Position numbers and translations under genes: made by a program. From Microbacterium sp. SMR1 (GTDB taxonomy: Bacteria; Actinomycetota; Actinomycetes; Actinomycetales; Microbacteriaceae), in contig NZ_QMBN01000004.1 of NCBI RefSeq assembly GCF_003289625.1, positions 271,299 to 335,298 of the forward strand: 64,000 nt of DNA, read 5' to 3'. Shown in pieces: positions 8,254-16,309 of this stretch (position 1 is the stretch's first letter; every line of letters begins with the position of its first letter). Below the pieces are notes generated by a model. The model had not been told where the DNA came from. It saw nothing but the letters and a program-made list of their open reading frames with translations, and searched no databases.

Positions 8254-9669
8254 TCACGTGGTAGTTGCGGTGGAAATCGCGAGTGCCACGGCGGGGACGA
8301 TCAGCACGAGGCTTGCAACGGCCCACGAGACTACCTCCGCGGCTCGCGCCCACCCTTCGCCGCGCTCTTCCGGTGGTGAGACCGCGGCGATCTGTTCGCG
8401 CGCTGCGGCGGCGAGTATCAGCCCGAGGGGGAACACGACGCTGACGAACGGGCTGATGACAGCGAGGCGGTTCAACGGCAGCGTCGCAGGGCGCCTGCTC
8501 TCGTCCCGCAGGACACCGTCGTCGAGCCTGTTCGCCTTGCTTTCTGCGAGCTTGATTGCGATCGCTCGGAGAAGCCGGCTCTCAGCGGGACCATCGTCGG
8601 AGCGCGGCCGCCGTCGCCGGCCCGTGAGATAGAACGCTATGCCGGCGTTGCTGCAGGTGACGACGGCGAATCGAAGAAGAGCGTCGGCCGCAGCGCGGAC
8701 CGGGTTCGTCCCGTCGGCCGATTCGATACTCGCGATGACGATCGTCCCCGAGACGCCCACCATGGCGAGGATGAACGGCAAGAACGCGGGTGTGAGCGGT
8801 GACCAACGGCGGCGAGCGGCCGCGACGAACGTGTCGTACACGGCAGCCGTGACGAAGACGGCGAAAGCCGTCAATGCGGCGGCGCGCGCCACGACCACGT
8901 CAATGTCGGCAGGTGTGACCGCGTTGAGCACGAGGAGCTGAGCAACCACAAGACCGACGATGCGCGCAATGTCGCCGATCACCCCACGCACGGATGACGG
9001 CCCCGCGCGGAGCTTGAGCGCGGAAAGGGCTGCGCGTTGTTCTTCCGCGGCGATCTTCCGGCGCGTGCGACGCACAGCTGGGTCGGTCGGTGGGAGGGGG
9101 ACTGCCGCAGCGGCGTCTGCCGCGAATAGCGCTAGGAGGATTCCGATAGCTATCGGGCCGAAGCCGCGCACCAGGTCGATGCCGGTCGGCGCGGATTCGA
9201 TCATGTAGGGGATGGCGATGTAGATGCCCAAGCCGAGCGAGGTGGGCACGAGCAGCGCGGCGATCAGTGTGAGTAGTTGCTGCCGTCCTGCCGATGCTGT
9301 GGGCTGTTGAAGCGCCCCGGGGTCTCGTACGGCGAGTTGCAGAGTAGTGACGAACAGGCCGACGACACCGAACGCGGCGAGTGCGTCGCCGCCGTCGAAC
9401 CGTGGCAGGACGAGCCGCGGCGCGTCTGGGTTGAGCTGGGTGAGGGCGAAGAGTGAGACGAGCGTGAGGACGGCGACTCCGCGCCCCAGCGTTGCGCCCA
9501 GAGTCCGCGCGTACTGCGAGAAGTCTTCGTCATGGGCTCGCAGCAAGTCGGCGAGATCGTCCGCGACCGATTCCTCTTCGGCAACCGGATCGGTGTCGGC
9601 GGGTGCGCTCAGCGAGGCATCACGAGGCGGCCGTCGGCTACGCAAGAGCATTGTCGCGAGGACTCTCAT
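8254..9669 (-). CDS. Polytopic membrane protein of unknown function
   Basis: 471 residues with roughly ten hydrophobic segments starting near residue 65 (GVAVLTLVSLFALTQL) and ending with a C-terminal helix (VVSWAVASLVLIVPAVALAI). The first 60 residues are acidic and soluble. A central cytoplasmic stretch is charged (RRTRRKIAAEEQRAAL). No family is recognised. The ATG at 9669 is the first start; an alternative is six codons in. It lies upstream of HNH copy 1 on the same strand, with a 196-base gap containing that gene's own control region, so the two need not be co-transcribed. Confidence 0.7.
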   Translation of the reverse strand: MRVLATMLLRSRRPPRDASLSAPADTDPVAEEESVADDLADLLRAHDEDFSQYARTLGATLGRGVAVLTLVSLFALTQLNPDAPRLVLPRFDGGDALAAFGVVGLFVTTLQLAVRDPGALQQPTASAGRQQLLTLIAALLVPTSLGLGIYIAIPYMIESAPTGIDLVRGFGPIAIGILLALFAADAAAAVPLPPTDPAVRRTRRKIAAEEQRAALSALKLRAGPSSVRGVIGDIARIVGLVVAQLLVLNAVTPADIDVVVARAAALTAFAVFVTAAVYDTFVAAARRRWSPLTPAFLPFILAMVGVSGTIVIASIESADGTNPVRAAADALLRFAVVTCSNAGIAFYLTGRRRRPRSDDGPAESRLLRAIAIKLAESKANRLDDGVLRDESRRPATLPLNRLAVISPFVSVVFPLGLILAAAAREQIAAVSPPEERGEGWARAAEVVSWAVASLVLIVPAVALAISTATTT

Positions 9670-9875
9670 AAGGCGATTCTGCCGGTGGGCGCCTCGCTGC
9701 CGTGACGGCGCCGGGCATGTGACTTTGCCCGTCAGGTTGCGCCGATGTCACTCGCGTGGACGCGCGAAAGGCACGCAGGTGACCGTGATCGCTAGAGTGG
9801 CGCCGCGGGGACATGCGGTCGCTTCGGCAGACGCGGCACTGCCCGCTCGAGCCGGGCGGTGACCGAGTGAACGTG

Positions 9876-10652
9876 ATGCGACGGAGCGTGGCGCGAAGGC
9901 CGCGCCGCGTGTTCGTCGCGACCGTCGGGTGCGTCGCGCTCGTGCTCGCGGTGAGTGCATGTTCGCAGGGCCGCGTCGACCCGCAGGAGTACGACCCGTA
10001 CACGGTGGCGCAGCGTGCGGATGCCGCGGCGGCGGCCGAAGCAGCGCTTTCACGCGCGGCCGGCGGGGTCGTGCTGACCACGGAGACCACGGATGTCTGC
10101 TCGCCGGGGAAGAGGAACTGGTGGGTCCAGGATTTCAGCGCGTGGACCTGCTCGCGTTCCTCTCGGTGGCTCGTTGCGCCTGCGAGCGGCGACCCGGGGG
10201 AGGTGATCGCCGGATACCGGGCTCATCTGACCGCCGCCGGATGCACGGTCGACGAATCGTCATACGGGATGGTCGAACGCTACTGGGCTGACTGGGGAGT
10301 CGCGGGAATGTATGAGAACGGTGAGCCCTACACCGTCGACGACCTTCCCTCGGCGTCTGCGATGTGCGACAACCAGTCGGTGGGCATCGCCTTTCGGACG
10401 CCCGCTGCGGTGCGGGCCCCTGCCCCCGAGCTCTCATCCACACTCGTGATCGAATACGACGCTTTCAAGCTCGAAGCGGTGACCGGCGCCGGAATACCTT
10501 TCGTCGTCGTGCTCCGCACGAGCCGGGGCTACCACTCCGTCGACTGGACGGGCGAGATCAGCGGGAAGGACGAGGATGACGCGGAGTCGGACTTCCCGCC
10601 CGGCTGGTGCGCCTGTTACAGCGGAAGCGACTGCGACTGCCCGGGTGGGTAG
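9876..10652 (+). CDS. Secreted lipoprotein of unknown function
   Basis: About 258 residues. The N-terminus has arginines, a hydrophobic stretch (VFVATVGCVALVLAV) and a lipobox VSAC, so it should be lipidated at the cysteine near residue 29 and anchored outside the membrane. The mature part has a DVCSPGKRNWWVQDFSAWTC segment and a cysteine-rich end (WCACYSGSDCDC), suggesting disulfides. No domain is recognised. ATG 9876 is chosen because it gives a normal signal peptide; GTG 9867 is an alternative. Confidence 0.65.
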   Translation: MRRSVARRPRRVFVATVGCVALVLAVSACSQGRVDPQEYDPYTVAQRADAAAAAEAALSRAAGGVVLTTETTDVCSPGKRNWWVQDFSAWTCSRSSRWLVAPASGDPGEVIAGYRAHLTAAGCTVDESSYGMVERYWADWGVAGMYENGEPYTVDDLPSASAMCDNQSVGIAFRTPAAVRAPAPELSSTLVIEYDAFKLEAVTGAGIPFVVVLRTSRGYHSVDWTGEISGKDEDDAESDFPPGWCACYSGSDCDCPGG

Positions 10653-10687
10653 GGCCGTCACCGGGTGACAGCCACGTGCGCGTTCGG

Positions 10688-10786
10688 TCAGCGCCTGCGG
10701 CGGCTGCGGCGTCGGCCGTAGGCGGCGGCCGTCGCGATCGCGGCGACGGCGAGCAATGCGGCGGTGAAGAAGACGGTGGTGTCCAC
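10688..10786 (-). CDS. 32-residue single-span membrane peptide
   Basis: A short frame starting with GTG (complement of 10784-10786). It has a good ribosome site, AGGAG, five bases before the start. The product is one hydrophobic helix of about 20 residues beginning VDTTVFFTAALLAVAAIA, followed by a strongly basic tail (YGRRRSRRRR). Size, Shine-Dalgarno match and the helix plus positive-inside tail argue that it is real although it is too short for most gene finders. It sits alone, antisense to nothing known, between the lipoprotein gene and the next plus-strand gene. Function unknown. Confidence 0.55.
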   Translation of the reverse strand: MDTTVFFTAALLAVAAIATAAAYGRRRSRRRR

Positions 10787-11033
10787 GGTTGCTCCTCACG
10801 GTCGTCGGGTGCACGCCACGCTACGCGGAAGACGGATGCCGCGGGCGGCTCGGTTGTTGCGGAACCTCAGCGCCGGCGCAACCCGACCGGTAGTCGATAC
10901 GGGTGGTAGCCCTGGGTTTGCTCAGGCCTCCTGTGCCCGCGGCGTAAGCGGCGTATCGTCGCGTTCGTCGCGTTCGTCGGAGCGGGGTGCCGACGTGCAT
11001 CGATCAGGGGCGGTCCGCGGAAGGGGAGGAACC

Positions 11034-11216
11034 ATGCGCAAGTATCGAGTGACTCACATCTACGACGCAGCCGATGGCTGGCGCCAGGTGCAGCCCTTCA
11101 TCCTGACCGCTGATATCCGCGACGAACTCGTGCAGGGCGGATGCAGCATGGTGCGAGTCCGCTCAGGACTCACGCATCGCAAGCTCTCGCTCCTTCGTGT
11201 GCGCGATCTGCACTGA
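11034..11216 (+). CDS. Conserved-looking 60-residue protein, function unknown
   Basis: Begins at ATG 11034 after a strong ribosome site, AAGGGGAGGA, with ideal spacing. The product is a small, basic, probably alpha/beta protein (KYRVTHIYDAADGWRQVQPF, then IRDELVQGGCSMVRVRSGLT). No family is recognised. The frame is open much further upstream, but the Shine-Dalgarno sequence decides the start. Confidence 0.55.
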   Translation: MRKYRVTHIYDAADGWRQVQPFILTADIRDELVQGGCSMVRVRSGLTHRKLSLLRVRDLH

Positions 11217-11415
11217 GCGTCCGCAGTCGCTAGAGCCTGGTGCTCACCGGAGCCCCTGCCGGCGGAGATCCCGCTAGGTCGAACGCTCACACCTCTGAGG
11301 CGGCGACCGAAAGACGATTACGGCGCCGACGTGGCTGCCTGTCGGGGTATTCATGAATCGATGCGCGCTTACTAGAAGAGGGGCTTGCGCGGTAACGCGC
11401 GTGAATATAAGGACC

Positions 11416-11532
11416 ATGAGCCAGTCGAAGACAGTCGTCGCGGCTAAGAAGGCGAGGACTTCCGAGGGCGCGGCGCGCGGAGGGGGTAAGACGAGCTACC
11501 AGGGCATCTGTCGGCCCGACGGTCACTCGTAG
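11416..11532 (+). CDS. Possible 38-residue small ORF
   Basis: ATG 11416 follows ATAAGGACC, a possible ribosome site with tight spacing. The predicted peptide is basic (SQSKTVVAAKKARTSEGAAR, glycine run, KTSYQGICRPDGHS). It could instead be the 5' remnant of a larger broken gene. Little else supports it. Confidence 0.25.
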   Translation: MSQSKTVVAAKKARTSEGAARGGGKTSYQGICRPDGHS

Positions 11533-11788
11533 CGCTCGACCTGAGCACCGACGGGCCCAATCGAACGCAACCACGCGGGTGCCGTGCCGTTCGGAGCTGC
11601 CTGCTTGGTACGGACGGGAGGTAACGGGCCTCAAGAGGCGAAACCCATGACGACTCGGCCAGCTGCGACGGGCAGTCGAGCCCTGCGGGAGCCGGTCGCA
11701 AGGCTCCTAGCGCACCCTTCTGGCGCGGAACATTTGAGCCGCCCTTCCCCAACCATCTTTGTGGGATAGCCGATGGCGGGCGCTCCCG

Positions 11789-11794
11789 TAGAAT
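11789..11794 (+). promoter_or_regulatory. -10 element TAGAAT before the SGNH hydrolase gene
   Basis: TAGAAT lies 7 bases before the ATG at 11802, which places the transcription start at or next to the start codon, as in leaderless actinobacterial mRNAs. No good -35 is seen at the matching distance. Confidence 0.4.
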
Positions 11795-11801
11795 CACGCT
11801 C

Positions 11802-12656
11802 ATGGCAAGGAGCGGATACTCGAGGCCCGGCCGACCGCGCAGACGGGATTTCGCTCTGATGCTCGCGGTGACGGCAACTGTGGCGGTGACAGTCTCGGCG
11901 GGCGCCGTCTTCTACGCACAGTCGCAGGCTGACCTCGCGGCGCGTCAGGAAGCTGCAGCAGCTGCCGAAGCCGCACAGTATCAACGACAGGTACGGGCAG
12001 CCGCCGAGGAGGAAGCCGCCGAGGCTGCACGACGTGAAGAGGAGCGCATCAGTGGGCTGCTGGACACCTCGTGGCCGGAAGATGGGCCACTTACTGTAGC
12101 GCTCTACGGAGACTCAATATCCGCCGGTCAGCACTCGGTGTCAGAAGCCAGCGCTTTCCGCTCCCTGCTACTCGGTTCGCTCGAGACACGGGGCGAGGTC
12201 AATTTCATCGGGCGCTACTTCGCCGGTGCTCGCATCGGCGATATGGCAGAAAAGTTCTCGCCCTACTCCGACGTCGATCTGATCTTGATGCAGCTCGGAC
12301 TCAACGACGCGTTCAAAGAGACTCCGACAGGGGAGTTCGCGATCAGCTACCGGGCTTACCTAGCAAGCCTGAAAGCAGCTTCGCCGGATGCGTCCGTCCT
12401 CTGTCTCGGCGTCTGGGGTATGAACGATGCGCAGAATCGCCCGTACAACGAGCAGATCGGGGCTGTTTGCTCCGAATTCGGCGGCAAGTACATCGATCTG
12501 TCGACTACCTTCGCGGATATGAGTACTCATGGCCCGGCCGGGAACGTGTACTGGCAGGGCGAAACCGATGAAGGGCACCCAAACGACGAGGGCCATGCGC
12601 GTATCGCCGATCTCATTGCCGCGCGTCTACCCCAGCTGATCCCGTTGGAGGGTTGA
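11802..12656 (+). CDS. Membrane-anchored SGNH/GDSL hydrolase
   Basis: 284 residues. A basic N-terminus and one transmembrane helix (residues about 17-40) are followed by an alanine/glutamate-rich coiled segment (about 42-85) and an SGNH esterase domain. Block I is ALYGDSISAG (nucleophile serine near residue 104), the asparagine block is LMQLGLNDA, and the C-terminal Asp-x2-His block is GHPNDEGHARIADL near residue 260. Such enzymes often remove or transfer acyl groups on polysaccharides; its place beside the polymerase gene fits polymer de-acetylation or acetylation outside the cell. A GxND-like LGLND confirms the family. Confidence 0.82.
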   Translation: MARSGYSRPGRPRRRDFALMLAVTATVAVTVSAGAVFYAQSQADLAARQEAAAAAEAAQYQRQVRAAAEEEAAEAARREEERISGLLDTSWPEDGPLTVALYGDSISAGQHSVSEASAFRSLLLGSLETRGEVNFIGRYFAGARIGDMAEKFSPYSDVDLILMQLGLNDAFKETPTGEFAISYRAYLASLKAASPDASVLCLGVWGMNDAQNRPYNEQIGAVCSEFGGKYIDLSTTFADMSTHGPAGNVYWQGETDEGHPNDEGHARIADLIAARLPQLIPLEG

Positions 12657-13144
12657 CCGCCTCCACGTCAACCCGCCAACGGGGCACCTCCCAAACCGCC
12701 CCGATCCGCTGCCGCGTCATCACGTCGGCTGGTGTCACGCCTGCTCGAGATGGGTTGCGGGACGCGCGGGTGACTCGCTCGCGACTCCGAACTCTGTGTC
12801 CCGTCGCGTGTCGAACCCGGACGCGGCCTCTGGCCCGTAGAACACAGTCACATCGCGGGGTCCGACACATGTGGGCGATGAAGCGAGCCTCGGATCGCAG
12901 TGCCACGGGTCCAGCTGGTCGCATACTCCACCGCGCCACCCATGATCGCGACCAGGAGCTCTTGCGGGCGCCCTCCGAGGGGTAGGTTGTCGAGGTACAG
13001 CTAGGTGCAGCACCACAACTCACCGTTCCACGCTAGGTAGACAGCAGTCGACCACGGGGCGGATGCGGCGTCCCACCGCTTCGGTATGTGGCAATCCTGT
13101 TACGCATCACAGTGTGGTAGCAACTCTGCTCGTAGACTCGCGAG
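12657..13144. other. 488-base region between SGNH hydrolase and polymerase
   Basis: Apart from the possible decayed minus-strand sequence, no intact gene is seen. The last bases hold TAGACT (13133-13138), 6 bases before the GTG of the polymerase gene, a likely -10 element of a leaderless transcript. Confidence 0.5.
12735..13012 (-). pseudogene. Possible decayed coding sequence, unrecognised
   Basis: Two adjoining reading frames on the minus strand look protein-like but are broken by stops and a frame change: one contains LYLDNLPLGGRPQELLVAIM and continues GGAVEYATSWTRG, the next contains DVTVFYGPEAASGFDTRRD. Neither has a start with a ribosome site. I cannot name a family. It may be the remnant of a gene lost when the polysaccharide cluster was rearranged. 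Confidence 0.25.
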
Positions 13145-14503
13145 GTGACGACGCTCGGAATCATCTTCGCCGCGGCCTTCGCCGCGAGCCTCATCTGGGG
13201 TCGCCGCGGTGTCCTTGTAGTGCTCGCGTCCACCGTCGCGTTCAACAGCTCCGCCGCGGTTGTCGCTGGCGACGTCGTCGTAACCCCGTTCTACATGGGG
13301 CTTCTGCTCTACCTTCCGCTGGCGGTATTTGCCCGCGCGCGAGAGGGACGCAGCGGCCGGGTCATTGGCGTCCTACTGATGATCTTCTTCTTGTATTCGG
13401 CCGTCGTAACGCTGTTCGCCCCTCTGTACTTCGAGGGCATCGGAGTGTTTGCCCCCGGTGTCGGGATCGATGAGCAAGTCGGGGCGCTGACGCCGCTGCG
13501 GGCGTCGCTATCAAACATCGCTCAGGTTGCCTACCTCGGTATGAATGTGCTTTTCATATACTTCAACGAACGCAACAGGCTCCTGAACATCAGCCACGTG
13601 TCCACCGGCCTGGGCGTGGGCGTGATCGTCGGCGTCATCGCCTTCGTTGCGTGGCGGACCGGGCTGCCCTGGCCGTACGAACTTTTCGACAACTCCCCAA
13701 GGGGCTTTTACGCTCGTAACACCGTCCGACTCCGTGCACAGTTTGCTGAACCCTCTCAGCTAGGAGGGTTCTCCCTCACCGCCACCGCCTACTTCGTCGC
13801 CCGCATGAACGTCGCTCAGACCGTACGAGCAGCCTGGGCCGCAGGGCTATTCGCGATCCTCGCCGGGGTGCTTCTCGCTGCCAGCGCCTCCGGCACAGCC
13901 GTCGTCGGCGCGGTCATCAGCACTGCAGGATTTCTTCTCCTGAATCTGATTCGGTTCATACGACAGCCGCGGCCGCGCAGAATCCGTGTGTCATCCTTCC
14001 TGATCTGCCTTGCCGCCATCGTCGCCGTCGCCGCAATCTCCCTGCCGCTCCTCAACTATGTTCTCGGCACTGTTGACGGGAAGGTTGGCGGTGCGTCCTG
14101 GGTGAACCGGAACGCGTCGAACCTGCATGGCTTGCAGTTGGTATGGGAAACGTCACTCCTCGGCGTTGGACTCGGCAGTAACCGGGCATCCTCACTGCTC
14201 GTCCTGCTACTTAGCACCATAGGAGTCATCGGCACCGCGTGCTTCGTCATCATCTCGGTCCGCGCGGTCCGCAACTCGATTGACGACGCGCGGTTCCCCG
14301 CGACCGTAGCACTGGTCGCGTTCCTCTGCGCCGCTTTTGTCTCTCTCGCCGACTTCGCTGCCCCGTACATGTGGCTGATGCTGGCCGTCTGCCTGCCAAC
14401 GCAGAACCCCCCGCACCATGTCGTTCTTCCGGAGGGGCATGTGGCGCGGACGTACGGTCACACCGCGGCGCCGACTAGGATGAACACGACATCGCGACCT
14501 TGA
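13145..14503 (+). CDS. Wzy-like polysaccharide polymerase / O-antigen ligase family protein
   Basis: 452 residues with about eleven membrane helices and one large external loop. The stretch RLRAQFAEPSQLGGF is the typical conserved loop of Wzy-type polymerases, and VWETSLLGVGLGSNRASS matches the later GxGxGs motif before the last helices. Such proteins link lipid-carried repeat units into long chains on the outer side of the membrane. It runs opposite to the rest of the cluster and has its own GTG start and probable -10 element. The last 40 residues after the final helix are poorly conserved-looking. Confidence 0.8.
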   Translation: MTTLGIIFAAAFAASLIWGRRGVLVVLASTVAFNSSAAVVAGDVVVTPFYMGLLLYLPLAVFARAREGRSGRVIGVLLMIFFLYSAVVTLFAPLYFEGIGVFAPGVGIDEQVGALTPLRASLSNIAQVAYLGMNVLFIYFNERNRLLNISHVSTGLGVGVIVGVIAFVAWRTGLPWPYELFDNSPRGFYARNTVRLRAQFAEPSQLGGFSLTATAYFVARMNVAQTVRAAWAAGLFAILAGVLLAASASGTAVVGAVISTAGFLLLNLIRFIRQPRPRRIRVSSFLICLAAIVAVAAISLPLLNYVLGTVDGKVGGASWVNRNASNLHGLQLVWETSLLGVGLGSNRASSLLVLLLSTIGVIGTACFVIISVRAVRNSIDDARFPATVALVAFLCAAFVSLADFAAPYMWLMLAVCLPTQNPPHHVVLPEGHVARTYGHTAAPTRMNTTSRP

Positions 14504-14506
14504 CGA

Positions 14507-14533
14507 GCCTCAGGCGGCCAGTCCTGCTGAGGC
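14507..14533 (+). terminator. Hairpin after the polymerase gene
   Basis: GCCTCAG (14507-14513) pairs with CTGAGGC (14527-14533) around a 13-base loop, starting three bases after the polymerase stop codon. No U-tract follows. Confidence 0.45.
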
Positions 14534-15142
14534 GTTCGTAGGCGTTAGATGGCTTTCCCTCCGATGAGTATCGTGCCCTCGATGCACATAAGCACCCAAA
14601 CCCGTCGGCGTCCCCGCTAGTGGCCCATTTGACCGCCGGTGGCCTTCATGTCGTCCGTGCCGATGAAGGCCGGGCGCAGTGAAAGTGTGAGGACTGCGCC
14701 GGCAAGCGTTGAGTACGTCGATGGCGTCGAGCGCGGCGGCGGGCTCGTGGCGCGGCGGGACATACTGATCTCACCATGCTGTTCCCCCCGTCGCACCCCT
14801 GGAGGATGAAGCGCGGCGGCACGGGCCCGCCTACTTGAGCGTAGCCCGGGCACCGCGGGGAGCCACGAGTGCGGTGACGATCCGCGTGAAGGCTCGCCCG
14901 GTGCTTGGACGATCTACGCAGCGTATCCGTAGCCCCGCCGGTAGGCCACGTGGCCCCGAGACCCGCCCCGAAGGAGACTAAGACGGTGGACCTTGCGTAA
15001 TAGTGGCGAGGAGCGCGGACGCCGGACTACGGCGGCGCCTTCGCGCCCGCGTGGAACCGTTTCAGTCGGGTCCACTAATTGATCCGGCTGTAAGGTCCTC
15101 TTGGCATCGAGGCATTCTCGCCGGTCAATCCAAGTTGCCTAT
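14534..15142. other. 609-base region without an intact gene
   Basis: This stretch separates the convergent polymerase gene and the last gene of the minus-strand operon. Frames are short and lack ribosome sites in sensible positions. It resembles neither neighbour and may be decayed DNA at a recombination boundary of the polysaccharide cluster. Confidence 0.5.
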
Positions 15143-15667
15143 CTAAATTTTGCCGAGGGGTCTAGCGGGTGTGCCAACGTATTTGGTGTCTGGTTCGCAA
15201 TCTCTAGTTACGACCGACCCAGCGCCGACGACCGCGCCGCTATGAATACGAACGCCTGGGAGTATGATCGCGCGCGCGCCAATCCAGCACCCGTCGTCGA
15301 TCCGCACTGGGGCCGGGGCGTCTCGCCCCGCTCGCCGCGATGCCCCGCCCAGCTCATGACTCCCCGTGACGATCATCGCCTCCTGGCCGATAGAGACATT
15401 CGACCCGATCCACACATCCGCGGCGCAGTCGATGAAGACTCCGCGATTCACGAAGGAACCCGCGCCGATGTGAACACCGGTTCCTCCCACAAAAACACGG
15501 CTGGAGATGGTCGACCGCTGCACGTCATGACCGAACATTCTCAGGAGACGCCACCTGAATCGTCGATGCACCATTTCCGAGCTGATTAGCTCGTTAACCA
15601 GGATGCCGCGCATCCAAACGAAGGCAGCACGCGCAAATCTCGTCGGTCGGCCAGACACAACCTTCAT
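15143..15667 (-). CDS. Hexapeptide-repeat acyltransferase (WbbJ/maltose-acetyltransferase type)
   Basis: 174 residues. After a helical N-terminus come left-handed beta-helix repeats (VFVGGTGVHIGAGSFVNRGV, then DVWIGSNVSIGQEAMIVTGS), an extended loop with the catalytic histidine (TGSHELGG), and the closing turns CWIGARAIILPGVRIHSGAV and VGAGSVVTRD with a GTPARPLGKI end. It should transfer an acetyl group from acetyl-CoA to a sugar. The ATG at 15667 is preferred to 15673 because GAGGGG then lies 6 bases upstream. It is the last gene of the operon, 21 bases after its neighbour. Confidence 0.82.
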   Translation of the reverse strand: MKVVSGRPTRFARAAFVWMRGILVNELISSEMVHRRFRWRLLRMFGHDVQRSTISSRVFVGGTGVHIGAGSFVNRGVFIDCAADVWIGSNVSIGQEAMIVTGSHELGGASRRAGRDAPAPVRIDDGCWIGARAIILPGVRIHSGAVVGAGSVVTRDCEPDTKYVGTPARPLGKI

Positions 15668-15688
15668 CGTCATCCCCTCGCGTCTGAA

Positions 15689-16279
15689 TCAGTGGTCAGA
15701 ATCGGCAGCTGGACCATTCAGCTTCTCGACCGACGCCGCCACTTCAGATGCCGGCTGCTCCCACCATCGAGAGGCTTCCGCCTCTGTTTGGGCCTCTTCG
15801 TCGATTCGTGCGCGTACGACGCGTGCAGGGTTGCCGACGACGATCGTATATGGCGGCACGTCGCGGGTGACTACCGCTCGAGCTCCAACGACGGCGCCCC
15901 GACCTATACGCACGCCGCTCATTATGAGCGCCTCGTGACCGACCCACGCGCCGTCCTCCACTATTATGTCCCCGCGACTTGAAGGAAAGCCGTCACGCCC
16001 CGCTCCTGGGAGCAACATGCGTAGCCGGATCGGGTACGTCGAGATACGGTCTGTGGGGTGACCGCCACCGAGCAGAAAGGTTGCATCCGAAGAAATGCTG
16101 CAATAGCGTCCGATGTGCAACCGAGTGTTATTGTCGCCCTCAAAAACGCGGACATCCGGCGTGCCATACGAATGGTCACCCACGGTGATGCGGCCGCTGC
16201 GTTGGAGTCGCGCGAACCGCGAGAGGCGCTTCCGGATCGCGGCGAATATGCGGACCGGTGTGAATTTTCGATAGCTCAT
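15689..16279 (-). CDS. CatB-related hexapeptide-repeat acetyltransferase
   Basis: 196 residues. The beta-helix core has RLHIGRYCSISSDATFLLGG, HPTDRISTYPI (catalytic histidine region of xenobiotic/virginiamycin-type acetyltransferases), IVEDGAWVGHEALIMSGVRI and VGARAVVTRDVPPYTIVVGN. The C-terminal helix carries a WWEQP motif usual in this subgroup. Genomic place argues for acetylation of a sugar in the surface polymer rather than an antibiotic. AAGGAC lies upstream of the ATG at 16279. Confidence 0.83.
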   Translation of the reverse strand: MSYRKFTPVRIFAAIRKRLSRFARLQRSGRITVGDHSYGTPDVRVFEGDNNTRLHIGRYCSISSDATFLLGGGHPTDRISTYPIRLRMLLPGAGRDGFPSSRGDIIVEDGAWVGHEALIMSGVRIGRGAVVGARAVVTRDVPPYTIVVGNPARVVRARIDEEAQTEAEASRWWEQPASEVAASVEKLNGPAADSDH

Positions 16280-16309
16280 GATGGATTGTCCTTCTTGAGG
16301 GCCGTCTTG

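Larger units (their letters stand above)
11217..11801. other. 585-base region without a convincing gene
   Basis: This left edge of the polysaccharide cluster holds only short, overlapping frames of low-quality composition on both strands. The one frame with a possible ribosome site is listed separately (11416-11532). The last 15 bases carry a -10-like element for the SGNH hydrolase gene. Together with 12657-13144 and 14534-15142 it looks like decayed sequence. Confidence 0.5.

Noticed and set aside
15689..16279. Chloramphenicol or streptogramin acetyltransferase (resistance gene)
   Set aside because: The fold and motifs are shared with sugar acetyltransferases, and the gene sits inside a polysaccharide operon.
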